The position numbers and the translations under genes were made by a program. This document shows, piece by piece, positions 8,441-16,754 of a stretch of 64,000 nucleotides of DNA. The DNA is from Halorubrum sp. 48-1-W (GTDB taxonomy: Archaea; Halobacteriota; Halobacteria; Halobacteriales; Haloferacaceae), in contig NZ_QMIM01000024.1 of NCBI RefSeq assembly GCF_003287355.1, positions 1 through 64,000 on the forward strand, written 5' to 3'. The stretch's first letter is position 1. Every line of letters begins with the position of its first letter. Below the pieces are notes generated by a model. The model saw only the letters and a program-made list of their open reading frames with translations. It searched no databases and was not told where the DNA came from.

Positions 8441-8815
8441 CTAGTCGTGACAGCAGCCGCCGGCCTCGCCGCCGAAGTCGACGGCGAGCGGCTCCGATAT
8501 CGCCTCGTTGACTGCCTCGAGCCGCTCTGCGAGGTCGTCCTGTGCGTCGAGGAACTCGCTCATCACGGGCATCGAGTGGAGTTCCTCCTGGGCGTTCTGG
8601 ACGCGATGGAGGGCGGACTGGGTCGCGTCGCCGGTCTGGCGTGCCTGCATGAACTCGGCGCGGATCCGCTCGAACTCGTCGATCCGTTCCTGGACGTCCT
8701 CGTCACGCTGGACAGCCTCGCGTGCCTCCTCGAAACGCTCGTACTCGTGTGTGTGTGCGATCCGCTCGCCGAGTTCGCGTCCGAGCTCCTCGATTGGGGC
8801 CTGTTCGACGCTCAT
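8441..8815 (-). CDS. YlbF family regulator
   Basis: A 124-residue, almost wholly helical protein with the Com_YlbF pattern: an N-terminal helix pair (FEEAREAVQRDEDVQERIDE), a long central helix, and a second helix around MPVMSEFLDAQDDLAERLEAV. Bacterial YlbF/YmcA proteins act in RNA decay and development; in haloarchaea the role is unknown. The C-terminus GGEAGGCCHD carries two adjacent cysteines and a histidine, a possible metal site not expected in the bacterial family. It is divergent from the endonuclease III gene. Confidence 0.85.
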   Translation of the reverse strand: MSVEQAPIEELGRELGERIAHTHEYERFEEAREAVQRDEDVQERIDEFERIRAEFMQARQTGDATQSALHRVQNAQEELHSMPVMSEFLDAQDDLAERLEAVNEAISEPLAVDFGGEAGGCCHD

Positions 8816-8954
8816 GGGTCACGTTACGAGTCGATCGGTTTCAACCTGCCGGAGGTGGGCGGACCGCGAGCCGGAGGGGAGGTCGGGTGGCGGGTCCGCG
8901 TATCGTTCCGAGATGGACGCGGGCCTTTTGAGCGATCGTCCACAACGATCGGCC

Positions 8955-9770
8955 ATGCCCGACGAGCCGGCGGAGAACATCAGCGGCGGTCCGGACGGCG
9001 GTGGCGAGATCGAGGAGTTCACGCCCGGCGACGGGGAGTCCCGCGCCGAGGCGATCGTCGACGAACTCGGCGAGTTGTACTGGCGGAAGGCGTACGGTGG
9101 CAGTGACGGGTTCGAGTGTCTCGTCCGGACGATCCTCTCACAGAACACCTCCGACAAGGCGAGCCAGCCCGCACACGACTCGCTGCTGGGGCGGTACGGC
9201 CCCGCCGACCGGCTGGCCGAGACGCTGGCGGACGCCGACCGCGAGGAACTGGCGGAGACGATCGCGTCGGCCGGCCTCTACAACCAGAAGTCCGAGGTGA
9301 TCGTGGACGCGGCAGTCTGGGCCCTCGAGGAGTTCGGCTCGACGGCTGCGTTCGACCGGTTCGTCACCGAGGGCGATCCGGGCGACGTCCGCGACACGCT
9401 GTTGTCCGTGAACGGGGTCGGCCCGAAGACGGCGGACTGCGTCCTGCTCTTCGCGGGCGGGCGCGGCGGCGTCTTCCCCGTGGACACCCACGTTCACCGG
9501 ATCGCCCGACGGATGGGGGTAGCCCCGCCCGACGCCGACCACGAGGAGGTTCGCGAGGCGATAGAGGCCGAGGTACAGCCGGAGAAGTGCGGCTTCGGAC
9601 ACACCGCGATGATCCAGTTCGGCCGCGAGTACTGCTCCGCGCGCGAGCCCGCGTGTCTCGACGGGCCGGAGGCCTGCCCGCTGTACGACCTGTGTGACCG
9701 GGTCGGGATCGACGAGTTCGACGGCACCGTCGTCGACCCCGGCGACCCCACAGCGACTGCCGGCGACTGA
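8955..9770 (+). CDS. nth: Endonuclease III (DNA glycosylase/AP lyase)
   Basis: A 271-residue base-excision repair enzyme that removes oxidised pyrimidines and nicks the abasic site. Core blocks are CLVRTILSQNTSDKAS, the helix-hairpin-helix LSVNGVGPKTADCVLLF with the catalytic lysine, and the catalytic aspartate in FPVDTHVHRIARRMG. Four cysteines near the C-terminus (spacing C-x6-C-x6-C-x5-C) should bind a 4Fe-4S cluster; the middle spacing is wider than the textbook x2. The N-terminus has a 30-residue acidic extension. The ATG at 8955 sits about 28 bases after a CCTTTTGAG box. Confidence 0.93.
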   Translation: MPDEPAENISGGPDGGGEIEEFTPGDGESRAEAIVDELGELYWRKAYGGSDGFECLVRTILSQNTSDKASQPAHDSLLGRYGPADRLAETLADADREELAETIASAGLYNQKSEVIVDAAVWALEEFGSTAAFDRFVTEGDPGDVRDTLLSVNGVGPKTADCVLLFAGGRGGVFPVDTHVHRIARRMGVAPPDADHEEVREAIEAEVQPEKCGFGHTAMIQFGREYCSAREPACLDGPEACPLYDLCDRVGIDEFDGTVVDPGDPTATAGD

Positions 9771-9860
9771 TCCCCCGCCGATCGGTGGGGACGTTGACCC
9801 GTCTCCGCGGTCGTCGCAGTCGACCCACAAGCACTTACGGCGTCCGCGAGGACGGGAGGT

Positions 9861-10442
9861 ATGTCCACAACCGAGCGTTCGGATACGGTACGGCGTCTCG
9901 CCGCCGGCACTGCGGGCGGACTCGTGGCGTACGTCCTCGGCTACCTCGTCGTGTACGCCACCCAGCTCAGCCGGATCGGCGAAGAGCTCCGGGGGTTCAA
10001 CGTCTTCGCCGACCTCTTCGGCGGCGACCCGATCCCGGCGTGGCAGGCGGTCGGGTGGGTGTTCTACAACGCGCACCTTGTCGCCACCGAGCTGCCGGCC
10101 CCGCTCGGCGGGACGCGCGTGGTGAACTTCATCGCCGAGACGGACGCCGGATCGCTGACGGCGATGTACGTCGTTCCCCCCGTGCTCCTGTTCGTTGCCG
10201 GCCTCCTCGCGGGACGGATCGCGTCGGCGACGGAGCCCACGGAGGGTGCCCTCGCCGGCGGTCTCGTCGCCGTCGGGTACCTCCCGCTCGCGCTCTTCGG
10301 GGTCGTCGCCTTCGGCTACTCGATCGGCGACGGGACGATCGCCCCCGTCCTCCTCACGGCCGGACTGCTCGCGGGGATCGTCTATCCCGCCGTCTTCGGC
10401 GCGCTCGGCGGCACAGCAGGGACGCTTCTCGGGAGCGAGTGA
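9861..10442 (+). CDS. Multi-span membrane protein, unknown function
   Basis: A 193-residue protein with about four to five hydrophobic helices: GGLVAYVLGYLVVYAT, a re-entrant or interfacial stretch around WQAVGWVFYNAHLVA, TAMYVVPPVLLFVAGLLAG, ALAGGLVAVGYLPLALFGVVAFG and PVLLTAGLLAGIVYPAVFGA. No recognised domain. The start ATG is about 28 bases after CACTTACGG, consistent with its own promoter. The downstream neighbour is convergent, so it looks monocistronic. Confidence 0.75.
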   Translation: MSTTERSDTVRRLAAGTAGGLVAYVLGYLVVYATQLSRIGEELRGFNVFADLFGGDPIPAWQAVGWVFYNAHLVATELPAPLGGTRVVNFIAETDAGSLTAMYVVPPVLLFVAGLLAGRIASATEPTEGALAGGLVAVGYLPLALFGVVAFGYSIGDGTIAPVLLTAGLLAGIVYPAVFGALGGTAGTLLGSE

Positions 10443-10497
10443 GCGAACCGAACGCCGGACCCCGGCGACGCTCGCCGAACCGTACGTCGCTGTCGTG

Positions 10498-10947
10498 TCA
10501 GTACCCGCCTTCGGGGTCGAACCGGTCGCCGTACTCGCGAACGGGGTCGACGGGTCGGCCCTCGTCGGTCTCGGGTGCGACGTAGTCGACGAACGACTCG
10601 ACGTCCGGCTCGCGGACGCGGACGTCGACGTCGATGTCACCGAGCTCGTCGGGGTCGCCGACTGCGAAGTTGACGACGCCCTCGAAGGCCGCCTGCTTCT
10701 TCAGAGCGAAGGAGAACCCTTCGTCCGTCGCTTCGTTCAGGAACACTCGCCGGGCGGTGTCGAGGATCTCCTGTTCGTGGAGGACGTCGGAGAACGCGTC
10801 GAGGGTGTGCGTCTCCGCGACGAGCTGTCCGTCCTCGTGGACCGGCTCGGCGTCGGGGAACACGTTCCGGACCGCGTCCGCGACCCGGTCCGTCACCTCG
10901 GTGTCGTTGACCGGCGCGACGATCCGGACGTCGACGCTGTAGATCAC
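10498..10947 (-). CDS. UPF0201 family protein (probable RNA-binding)
   Basis: A 149-residue archaeal conserved protein. It opens with VIYSVDVRIVAPVNDTEV and has an alpha/beta layout with LDAFSDVLHEQEILDTAR and ALKKQAAFEGVVNF. UPF0201 proteins structurally resemble RNA-binding folds; function is not settled. The GTG start (10947) overlaps the stop of the UPF0200 gene by four bases (GTGA), so the two are translationally coupled. The C-terminus is acidic. Confidence 0.88.
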   Translation of the reverse strand: MIYSVDVRIVAPVNDTEVTDRVADAVRNVFPDAEPVHEDGQLVAETHTLDAFSDVLHEQEILDTARRVFLNEATDEGFSFALKKQAAFEGVVNFAVGDPDELGDIDVDVRVREPDVESFVDYVAPETDEGRPVDPVREYGDRFDPEGGY

Positions 10948-11591
10948 GGTCGACCACCGCCGGTAGCGGGGTCGGCGTCGGGGTCGGCCGAGCCGCCGGC
11001 CCCCTCGGTGGTATCGTCGGTCGCCTCGTCGTCGCGGCCACCCTCCTCCACGTCGAGCACCTCGCGGACCCGTTCGCGGAACGCCTCGAGCGTTCCGGTG
11101 TTGTCGATCTCGACGTCGGCGCGCTCTAGGGTCTCGCCGAGCCCGAGGTCGATCTCGCGTTCGTCGCGTTCGCGGAGCGCCTCGAGGTCGGCGTCGGAGT
11201 CGTCGCGGCCCCGCTCGCCCAGCCGTTCCGCGCGGAGTTCGAAGGGTGCGTGGATCGCGACGAGCGTGAACCCGTCGCCGAAGGCCTCGCGGAACCGCTC
11301 CAACTCGACCGTCGAGCGGAGGCCGTCGACGAGGACCGTCCCCGCAGTGCGCTCGTCGGCCGTCTCGCGGATCCGCGGGATCGTCCGGGCGGCGATGGCG
11401 TCGTCGCCCTCCTCCTCGCGGAGGACGCCGGCGATCCGGCCGTGGTGTTCGGCCGGGTCGAGGCCTCGGTCGCGACACTCCTCGCGGATCACGTCGCCCA
11501 TGACGACGACCGGAACCCCGGCGGACTCGGCGACGTTCGCCGCCTCGCCCTTGCCGCTCCCCGGGAGGCCGACGGTACCGATGACGTTCAT
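10944..11591 (-). CDS. UPF0200 family P-loop kinase-like protein
   Basis: A 215-residue nucleotide-kinase-like protein of archaea. The P-loop VIGTVGLPGSGKGEAANVA at the N-terminus has the GxPGSGK motif, followed by VVVMGDVIREECRDRG and VLVDGLRSTVELERFRE. It is related to adenylate and dephospho-CoA kinases, but the substrate is unknown. The last 40 residues are a low-complexity acidic/glycine tail (DDTTEGAGGSADPDADPAT), encoded just before the overlap with UPF0201. The conserved UPF0200-UPF0201 adjacency in archaea suggests a shared role. Confidence 0.88.
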   Translation of the reverse strand: MNVIGTVGLPGSGKGEAANVAESAGVPVVVMGDVIREECRDRGLDPAEHHGRIAGVLREEEGDDAIAARTIPRIRETADERTAGTVLVDGLRSTVELERFREAFGDGFTLVAIHAPFELRAERLGERGRDDSDADLEALRERDEREIDLGLGETLERADVEIDNTGTLEAFRERVREVLDVEEGGRDDEATDDTTEGAGGSADPDADPATGGGRP

Positions 11592-11663
11592 TACCGTCGG
11601 CTACCCGCGTCGTGGACTTAGGCTTGCTGTTGCGGTTCCCTCCGATCCGACGCGAACCACGAC

Positions 11664-11673
11664 GGTTTTTACC
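11664..11673 (+). promoter_or_regulatory. TATA-like box of the tRNA-Arg gene
   Basis: GGTTTTTACC lies 25-34 bases before the tRNA 5' end, the usual archaeal distance. Confidence 0.6.
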
Positions 11674-11697
11674 CGCCCACACGGATAGTCGGGGCGA

Positions 11698-11772
11698 GGG
11701 CACGTAGCTCAGCCAGGATAGAGCGTCGGACTTCTAATCCGATGGTCGTGGGTTCGAATCCCACCGTGCTCG
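11698..11772 (+). tRNA. tRNA-Arg (anticodon TCT)
   Basis: A 75-base cloverleaf. The acceptor strands GGGCACG and CGTGCTC pair with one G-U, and the D arm is TAGCTCAGCCAGGATAGAGC. The anticodon stem TCGGA/TCCGA encloses loop CTTCTAA with anticodon TCT at 11733-11735, the T arm is GTGGG-TTCGAAT-CCCAC, and the discriminator base is G. No intron and no encoded CCA. It reads AGA codons, rare in this genome. A second copy of the 3' end follows at 11872. Confidence 0.95.
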
Positions 11773-11775
11773 TGG

Positions 11776-11802
11776 CGAACGGCACAACGGTCGTGCCGTT
11801 CG
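11776..11802 (+). terminator. Perfect hairpin just after tRNA-Arg
   Basis: CGAACGGCAC and GTGCCGTTCG form a 10-bp perfect stem with a 7-base loop, four bases after the tRNA. It could limit readthrough or be the edge of an old insertion. There is no T-run, so termination is uncertain. Confidence 0.4.
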
Positions 11803-11871
11803 GCCGAGACTAGGGATTCGAACCCTCTCAGTCGCGCACAGCGAGCGATGCGAGCGAGCACGTCCGATTTC

Positions 11872-11893
11872 GGTTCGAATCCCACCGTGCTCG
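11872..11893 (+). repeat. Exact duplicate of the tRNA-Arg 3' end (probable att scar)
   Basis: GGTTCGAATCCCACCGTGCT plus CG is identical to tRNA positions 11751-11772, 121 bases downstream, with unrelated flanks. A decayed third copy, ATCCCACCGTGACCG, is at 11944-11958. Duplicated T-arm/3'-end segments are what tyrosine-recombinase elements leave when they integrate at tRNA genes. No integrase remains here. Confidence 0.7.
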
Positions 11894-11986
11894 TTCACCT
11901 CCGTTCACGCACACGGTGTACCCCCGGTCGCTTCGCTCACGGGGATCCCACCGTGACCGTTCATTCCGAGCTCGTGGCGGCTCGTT

Positions 11987-13009
11987 CTACGCCCCGGACG
12001 AGGACGTGAACCGCAATCGGTACTCGTAGTACTCGTCGCCGTACAGCACCGTCCCCGTGCCGTGTTCGGCGTCGCTGAAGGCGTCACTCTCGACGTTTCC
12101 GTCGAGGTAGGCGCGCTCGTGAAGCGCCGTCACCACGTCCCGATACGCGTCGGAATACGGATGCGTCTCCTCGTACTCGCCCCCGCGAGCCGACCGAAGC
12201 ACCTCCGATTCGTCCGTGGAGAGCGCGTCACGGGTGATCCGAGCGTCGACGAAGGTCGCCCGGAGGATCGCCTCCATTCGCTCGGGACTCGTCGCGACGG
12301 GTTCGACGGTCGCGCGATGGACCGGCTCGTAGAACCGCTCTTCGGCGACCTCGACGGCGTACTCCGTCTCGCGGTAGACGACGCGGTCGGGACCGTCCTC
12401 GGACAGGACCCGGCTCGTTTCGACCGCCCCCTCGGACCGGTAGACGTAGCCGCCGCGTTGAACCAACCCCCACGGGACGCCACCCTCGTTGCGGCGGGCA
12501 CGGGCGGCCATGTGTGCGATCTCGACGGCTCGTTGGTCGCTTTGGGGAAGCTCCTCGACAGCGACAGCGTCGACGTCGGTGTCGCCACCGTCGTCGATCC
12601 GCGTCCCGTCCCGAAGTCTGAGGACGGGACGAGTCTCGGCGGCTTCGTCGACCACGACCGACCCGGCCCGGTAGTAGGTTCCGTCCGCTCTGACGTACGT
12701 GGGATCGTCGGGGGTGGACCGGAACGGCGTTCGGTACTGTGTCGTGTACGTCGATCCCTCGAGCGTCGTCCGGAAGGCCTCCTCGGCGTCCGGTGAGCGG
12801 GCATCGGCGAGGTCGATCACGTACCGATCCCGGAGGTTATCGCTCCGAGGAGACAGGGTGAAACGTAGGGACCGTTCGGCGGATCCGTCGGGTTCGCCGG
12901 CCCCGCTCTCGACGGAACCGAACGGCCCGAGACAGCCCGCGACCGCGGCGACCGCGGTCGCACAACCGGCACCCAACAGTCGTCGTCTGGTCGTCGACTC
13001 CTCCGTCAT
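11987..13009 (-). CDS. Predicted Tat-exported lipoprotein, unknown function
   Basis: A 340-residue secreted protein. The N-terminus MTEESTTRRRLLGAGCA has a twin-arginine motif; the hydrophobic segment ends in the lipobox VAGC, so the mature protein is probably lipid-anchored on the outer face of the membrane. The rest is acidic and hydrophilic with YVIDLADA, YYRAGSVVV and YDEYYEYRL-like strands; I recognise no domain. I used the ATG at 13009 because it places the arginine pair correctly; an in-frame start at 13054 would bury it. It follows the tRNA region, convergent to it. Confidence 0.8.
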   Translation of the reverse strand: MTEESTTRRRLLGAGCATAVAAVAGCLGPFGSVESGAGEPDGSAERSLRFTLSPRSDNLRDRYVIDLADARSPDAEEAFRTTLEGSTYTTQYRTPFRSTPDDPTYVRADGTYYRAGSVVVDEAAETRPVLRLRDGTRIDDGGDTDVDAVAVEELPQSDQRAVEIAHMAARARRNEGGVPWGLVQRGGYVYRSEGAVETSRVLSEDGPDRVVYRETEYAVEVAEERFYEPVHRATVEPVATSPERMEAILRATFVDARITRDALSTDESEVLRSARGGEYEETHPYSDAYRDVVTALHERAYLDGNVESDAFSDAEHGTGTVLYGDEYYEYRLRFTSSSGA

Positions 13010-13167
13010 ACCTGAGCGACGTCTCGATCGGGTAAAGACGTTGGTGTGGCTCAAACGGCTCTTTGATCCTACGCGTCGCCCCGGCGGTGACGGTAGCGCT
13101 CGGACCGGGTAGGATACTCGAACCGGGGCGTCGGTGGAGTTATGTTCACACTCGCGACATCGCCGGT

Positions 13168-13872
13168 ATGGACGACACTCGGGTCGCGATCGTGACGGCG
13201 GCGGGAAGCGGCATCGGAGAGGCGTGCGCTCGGCGGCTGAACGACGACGGGTACGTGCCGGTGTTGTTGTCGCCGTCGGGTAGCGCCGTCGACGTCGCCA
13301 ACGACCTCGGCGGCGACGGCTTCGAGGGCTCGGTCACCGACCCCGACGACCTGCGGGCGCTCGTCGAGACGACCCACGAGCGGTACGGCCGGATCGACGC
13401 CGTGGTGAACAACACCGGGCACCCGCCCTCCGGCGACCTCGTCGAGATCTCCGACGAGGAGTGGTACGAGGGGATGGACCTGGTGTTGCTGAACGTCGTC
13501 CGGATGGCCCGGCTCGTCACGCCGATCATGGAAGCACAGGGTGACGGGGCGATCGTGAACGTCTCGACGTTCTCGGCGTTCGAGCCCTCGAGCGACTTCC
13601 CCGTGTCGTCGGTGTTGCGGGCTGGCCTCGGGAGCTACACCAAACTCTACGCCGACCGATACGCGTCGGACGGGATCCGCATGAACAGCGTCCTGCCCGG
13701 GTTCGTCGACAGCTACGACGTCGACGAGGAGACGAGGGCGCAGATACCGATGGGACGGCCCGCACGGACCGCGGAGATCGCCGACGCGGTCGCGTACCTC
13801 CTGTCGGAGGAGTCGAGTTATATCACCGGCCAGAACCTCCGCGTCGACGGCGGGCTCACGTCGTCGGTGTAG
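13168..13872 (+). CDS. SDR family oxidoreductase with an altered catalytic site
   Basis: A 234-residue Rossmann-fold protein. The cofactor motif is TAAGSGIGEACA near residue 10, NNTGHPPSGD corresponds to the NNAG block, and the end GQNLRVDGGL matches 3-oxoacyl-ACP-reductase-like SDRs. Where the YxxxK pair should be, the sequence reads SSDFPVSSVLRAGLGSYTKL, so the usual tyrosine and lysine appear replaced (F and S); only the upstream serine (NVSTFS) is clear. It may be a divergent subfamily using other residues. The ATG at 13168 was chosen over 13063 for the fold start. Confidence 0.82.
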   Translation: MDDTRVAIVTAAGSGIGEACARRLNDDGYVPVLLSPSGSAVDVANDLGGDGFEGSVTDPDDLRALVETTHERYGRIDAVVNNTGHPPSGDLVEISDEEWYEGMDLVLLNVVRMARLVTPIMEAQGDGAIVNVSTFSAFEPSSDFPVSSVLRAGLGSYTKLYADRYASDGIRMNSVLPGFVDSYDVDEETRAQIPMGRPARTAEIADAVAYLLSEESSYITGQNLRVDGGLTSSV

Positions 13873-14002
13873 GCGATCGCGTGCGGATCGCGGGGGATCG
13901 GTCTCGTTAACGACCCAGTCGAGCACGTGTCGTCGCTGGCGCGGTAGGCGTTTTCAAATCCCCGGCCGCTCGAGAGTGTAAGGCAGGAAACGTGACTTCG
14001 AC

Positions 14003-14245
14003 GAACACCTCCAAAGCCCCAGTTGCGACGACTCGCGCGGCTTGCTGCGGTCCTCGTCGCTCACTTCGTTCGATCCTCCGGTCCTTGCTGCGCCGTGCTT
14101 CGTCCTCGCAACTGCCCCTTTGAGTCCCGCCCGCCGCACCGCGACCGCACCTCACGCCTCCCCAGCCTCGTTGCTCGCGCTCTCGCGCTCGCAACTCCCT
14201 CGCGGGCGGTTCGCGGGTGCTGACGCACCCGCTCACCGGCGCGCC
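14003..14245. repeat. Structured dispersed repeat, copy R2
   Basis: The same module order as R1: head GAACACCTCCAAAGCCCCAG, first stem AGTTGCGA...TCGCAACT, the block CCCCTTTGAGTCCC, CCTCACGCCTCCCCAGCCTCG, second stem GTTGC...GCAAC, CTCCCTCGCGGGC, a GCGGGTGC/GCACCCGC hairpin and terminal GGCGCGCC. It fills most of the convergent spacer 13873-14291, which has no gene. Confidence 0.85.
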
Positions 14246-14291
14246 ACCGCACCGTATCGTAGCGGAAACGATCCGTGCCGGCAGGAAAGCC

Positions 14292-15296
14292 TCAGTCAGC
14301 GACGTTCGGCGTCCCGAGGTACTCCTCGTTGATCTCGTACTCGCCCTCGTCGTTTTCTATCAGGTACTCGCCGTAGTAGGGGACCCGGTTCTCGACGACC
14401 GCCTCGAACGTCTCGGCGATCTCCTCGCGGCTCATCTCCCCCATCGACCGGAGGTCGTCGTTGCGGTTGAGACAGCCCTTCAGGTACCCCTCGTGGGTGA
14501 CGCGGACGCGGCCGCAGTTGGCACAGAACTCCTCGTTCTCGACGGGGTCGACGATCTCGACCATCCCGCCACCCTCGCCGTCCGCGTCCTCGCCGACGAA
14601 GTACCGCTTGCGGTCGTGCATCTCCCGTCGTTCGATCCGGTCGGCCTCCTCGGCGAGCCAGTCGTGGACACGCCCGATGTCGATGTTCCACTCCGGTTTC
14701 CCGGTCAGCTCCGGCATGTACTCGATGAGCTGGAGCTGGAGCCCCTCGTTTTCGGCGACGTGTTCGACCATCTCCTCGACGTAGCCCGCGGTGTGGGTGA
14801 ACACCACCATGTTGAGCTTCACGGGGTCGAGCCCGGCGTCGACGGCGGCCCTGACGCCCTCGAGCACCTGCTCGTACGCGCCCGACTTCGTCACCGCGGC
14901 GAAGTCGTCGGGGTCGAGCGCGTCCTGTGAGACGTTCACGCGGTCGAGCCCCGCCGTCTTCAGGTCCTCGGCGCGTCCCGGGAGGAACGTCCCGTTCGTC
15001 GTCATCGAGACCTCCATGGAGTCGGGAGTCCGCTCGATTATCTCCTCGAGGTCCTGTCGAAGCATGGGTTCGCCGCCGGTGAACTTCACCGAGTCGACGC
15101 CGTAGCCCTCGACGACTTCCAGGAAGCGGACCACGTCGTCGGCGCTCATCTCGTCCGGGCTGGGCTCCATCGGGCCGCGCGTGTCGCCGAGACCCTCGTT
15201 GTGACAGTAGATACAGTCGAAGTTACACCGGTCGGTGAGCGAGACCCGAACGCCCGTAACCTCCCGTCCGAAATCGTCCGCGAGCGGCTCGGCCAT
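14292..15296 (-). CDS. moaA: GTP 3',8-cyclase MoaA (molybdenum cofactor biosynthesis)
   Basis: A 334-residue radical-SAM enzyme that makes 3',8-cyclo-GTP, the first step to molybdopterin. The SAM cluster motif is [26 protein letters not shown] and [10 protein letters not shown] follow. The C-terminal second cluster cysteines are in [18 protein letters not shown]. The start at 15296 ([13 protein letters not shown]) lies about 26 bases after an ATGTTTAAAC box. The cofactor can serve both molybdo-enzymes and the tungsten-type aldehyde oxidoreductase at 32974. Confidence 0.95.
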   Translation of the reverse strand: MAEPLADDFGREVTGVRVSLTDRCNFDCIYCHNEGLGDTRGPMEPSPDEMSADDVVRFLEVVEGYGVDSVKFTGGEPMLRQDLEEIIERTPDSMEVSMTTNGTFLPGRAEDLKTAGLDRVNVSQDALDPDDFAAVTKSGAYEQVLEGVRAAVDAGLDPVKLNMVVFTHTAGYVEEMVEHVAENEGLQLQLIEYMPELTGKPEWNIDIGRVHDWLAEEADRIERREMHDRKRYFVGEDADGEGGGMVEIVDPVENEEFCANCGRVRVTHEGYLKGCLNRNDDLRSMGEMSREEIAETFEAVVENRVPYYGEYLIENDEGEYEINEEYLGTPNVAD

Positions 15297-15363
15297 ACCG
15301 ATGGATACCCGCACGAACGTTTAAACATCCGGGTCGATCCGGGAGGAACGTAACTTTGAGAGG

Positions 15364-16146
15364 TTACGGGATCCGCACTCGGAGTCCATCGACAGCGACC
15401 CGGACGTCGCCGTCGAAGCCCGCCTCCCGGACGCTCGCAGTCATCTCCGTCTCTCTGCCGCCGGTGTGCGGGTAGAGGTGTGAAAGCAGTAGCGTCCCGA
15501 CGTCGACGTCCGAGAGCGACGCCCCGAGCGAGGTGGGCGTCGGATGGTTCGAGACGTCGGTCCCGTCGGGGAACGAGCAGTCGTGGACGAGCACGTCGCT
15601 GCCGTCCGCGAAGCGCGCGAGCCCCGCGAACGCCTCGGAGTCGCCCGACAGCGTGAGCGGCCCGTCGGCGGGGTCGTCGTCGCTGTTCGGCGGCGAGAAC
15701 CGATACGCCAGCCCCGACATCGAGTGGCGCGTCTCGCGGCCGACGGCGTCGAACCCGCCCGCGGTGAACGCCCGGCCCGCCGGCACCTCGCGGAGCGCGA
15801 GGTCGATCCGCCCGTCGAGGTAGTCGTGGACGTCGAGCAGGCCGTCGACGAGCGCCTTGGTCCCCGTCGGGCCGACGACCTCCAGGTACTCCTCGCCGGC
15901 CAGCCACCGCGCCTTCACGAGCGGGAGCAGCGCGGCGACGTGGTCGAGGTGGTGATGCGTGAGCAGGACGGTCGAGACCCCCTCGTAGCCGGAGTCGGTG
16001 TCGGCGAGCCGATGGAGCACGCCGCTACCGCAGTCGACGAGGAGCGACCGATCGTCGTCGCCCTCGCGCTCCTCGAGGAGGTACCCCGCCTGGACCCGGT
16101 CGGGGACCGGCATCGCGCTTCCGCTACCGAGGACGGTGAGGTCCAT
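15364..16146 (-). CDS. Metallo-beta-lactamase fold hydrolase (RNase Z-like)
   Basis: A 260-residue MBL-fold protein starting MDLTVLGSGSAMPVPDR, with the zinc motif TVLLTHHHLDHVAALLPL, a later VLVHDCSFPDG and LLLSHLYPHTG. The arrangement is that of RNase Z/ElaC relatives, but the exosite of true tRNase Z is not obvious. It may be a phosphodiesterase of unknown target. A TATA-like CAACTTACTTG lies upstream of the ATG, consistent with its own promoter. Confidence 0.87.
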   Translation of the reverse strand: MDLTVLGSGSAMPVPDRVQAGYLLEEREGDDDRSLLVDCGSGVLHRLADTDSGYEGVSTVLLTHHHLDHVAALLPLVKARWLAGEEYLEVVGPTGTKALVDGLLDVHDYLDGRIDLALREVPAGRAFTAGGFDAVGRETRHSMSGLAYRFSPPNSDDDPADGPLTLSGDSEAFAGLARFADGSDVLVHDCSFPDGTDVSNHPTPTSLGASLSDVDVGTLLLSHLYPHTGGRETEMTASVREAGFDGDVRVAVDGLRVRIP

Positions 16147-16201
16147 ACTCGGGCGTGTGCCCCGGCGGACAAGTAAGTTGACGACCGAGCGCTCGACGCC
16201 G

Positions 16202-16627
16202 CTACTTGATCAGGAACACGGGTACCGTCGCGTCGTCGGTGACGCGGTCGGAGACGCTCCCGAGCGATCGGATCCGCTCGCGCGGCGATTTCCCCTCGGG
16301 GCTCATCACGATCACGTCGATCCCCTCCGCCTCCGCGTACGCGACGATCTCGGTGTCCGGGGTGCCTTGGCGCACGCGTGTTTCGACGTCCAGTCCGGCC
16401 TCCTCGGCCCGCTCCGCGACCGCGGCGACGGCGGCTTTACCCTGCGATTCGAGGTCCGCGATGACCTCGTCGTGGAGGTCGCCGGAGCTCGCGTTCGCCA
16501 CGCGACGGTCCACGACGTACAGCGCGTGGACGGTCGCGCCGTGGTCGCTCGCCAGCGGGATCGCGTGATCGAGCGCTCGGTCGACCGCCTCGCTGCCGTC
16601 GGTCGGGATCAGCACGTCGTCGTACAT
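16202..16627 (-). CDS. Universal stress protein, UspA family
   Basis: A 141-residue single-domain Usp with the N-terminal strand MYDDVLIPTDGSEAVDRAL, VHALYVVDRR, and the ATP-binding C-terminal block VIVMSPEGKSPRERIRSLGSVSDRVT leading to VPVFLIK. The usual G-x2-G-x9-G[ST] pattern is partly degraded (SPEGKSP...GSVSD), so nucleotide binding is uncertain. A TTATACC box is about 26 bases upstream of the start. Its role in stress response is by homology. Confidence 0.9.
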   Translation of the reverse strand: MYDDVLIPTDGSEAVDRALDHAIPLASDHGATVHALYVVDRRVANASSGDLHDEVIADLESQGKAAVAAVAERAEEAGLDVETRVRQGTPDTEIVAYAEAEGIDVIVMSPEGKSPRERIRSLGSVSDRVTDDATVPVFLIK

Positions 16628-16754
16628 GGTCGACCGTTCGCGCGGAACCGGTATAAGAATGGGGCCGTCTCCTCATCGGGTGGGGTTCCGCGCGGGCTCG
16701 CCCGGGGTTCCACCCGCCCCTGTCACGCTTCGGTCGTCGATCGACTCGCTCGAC

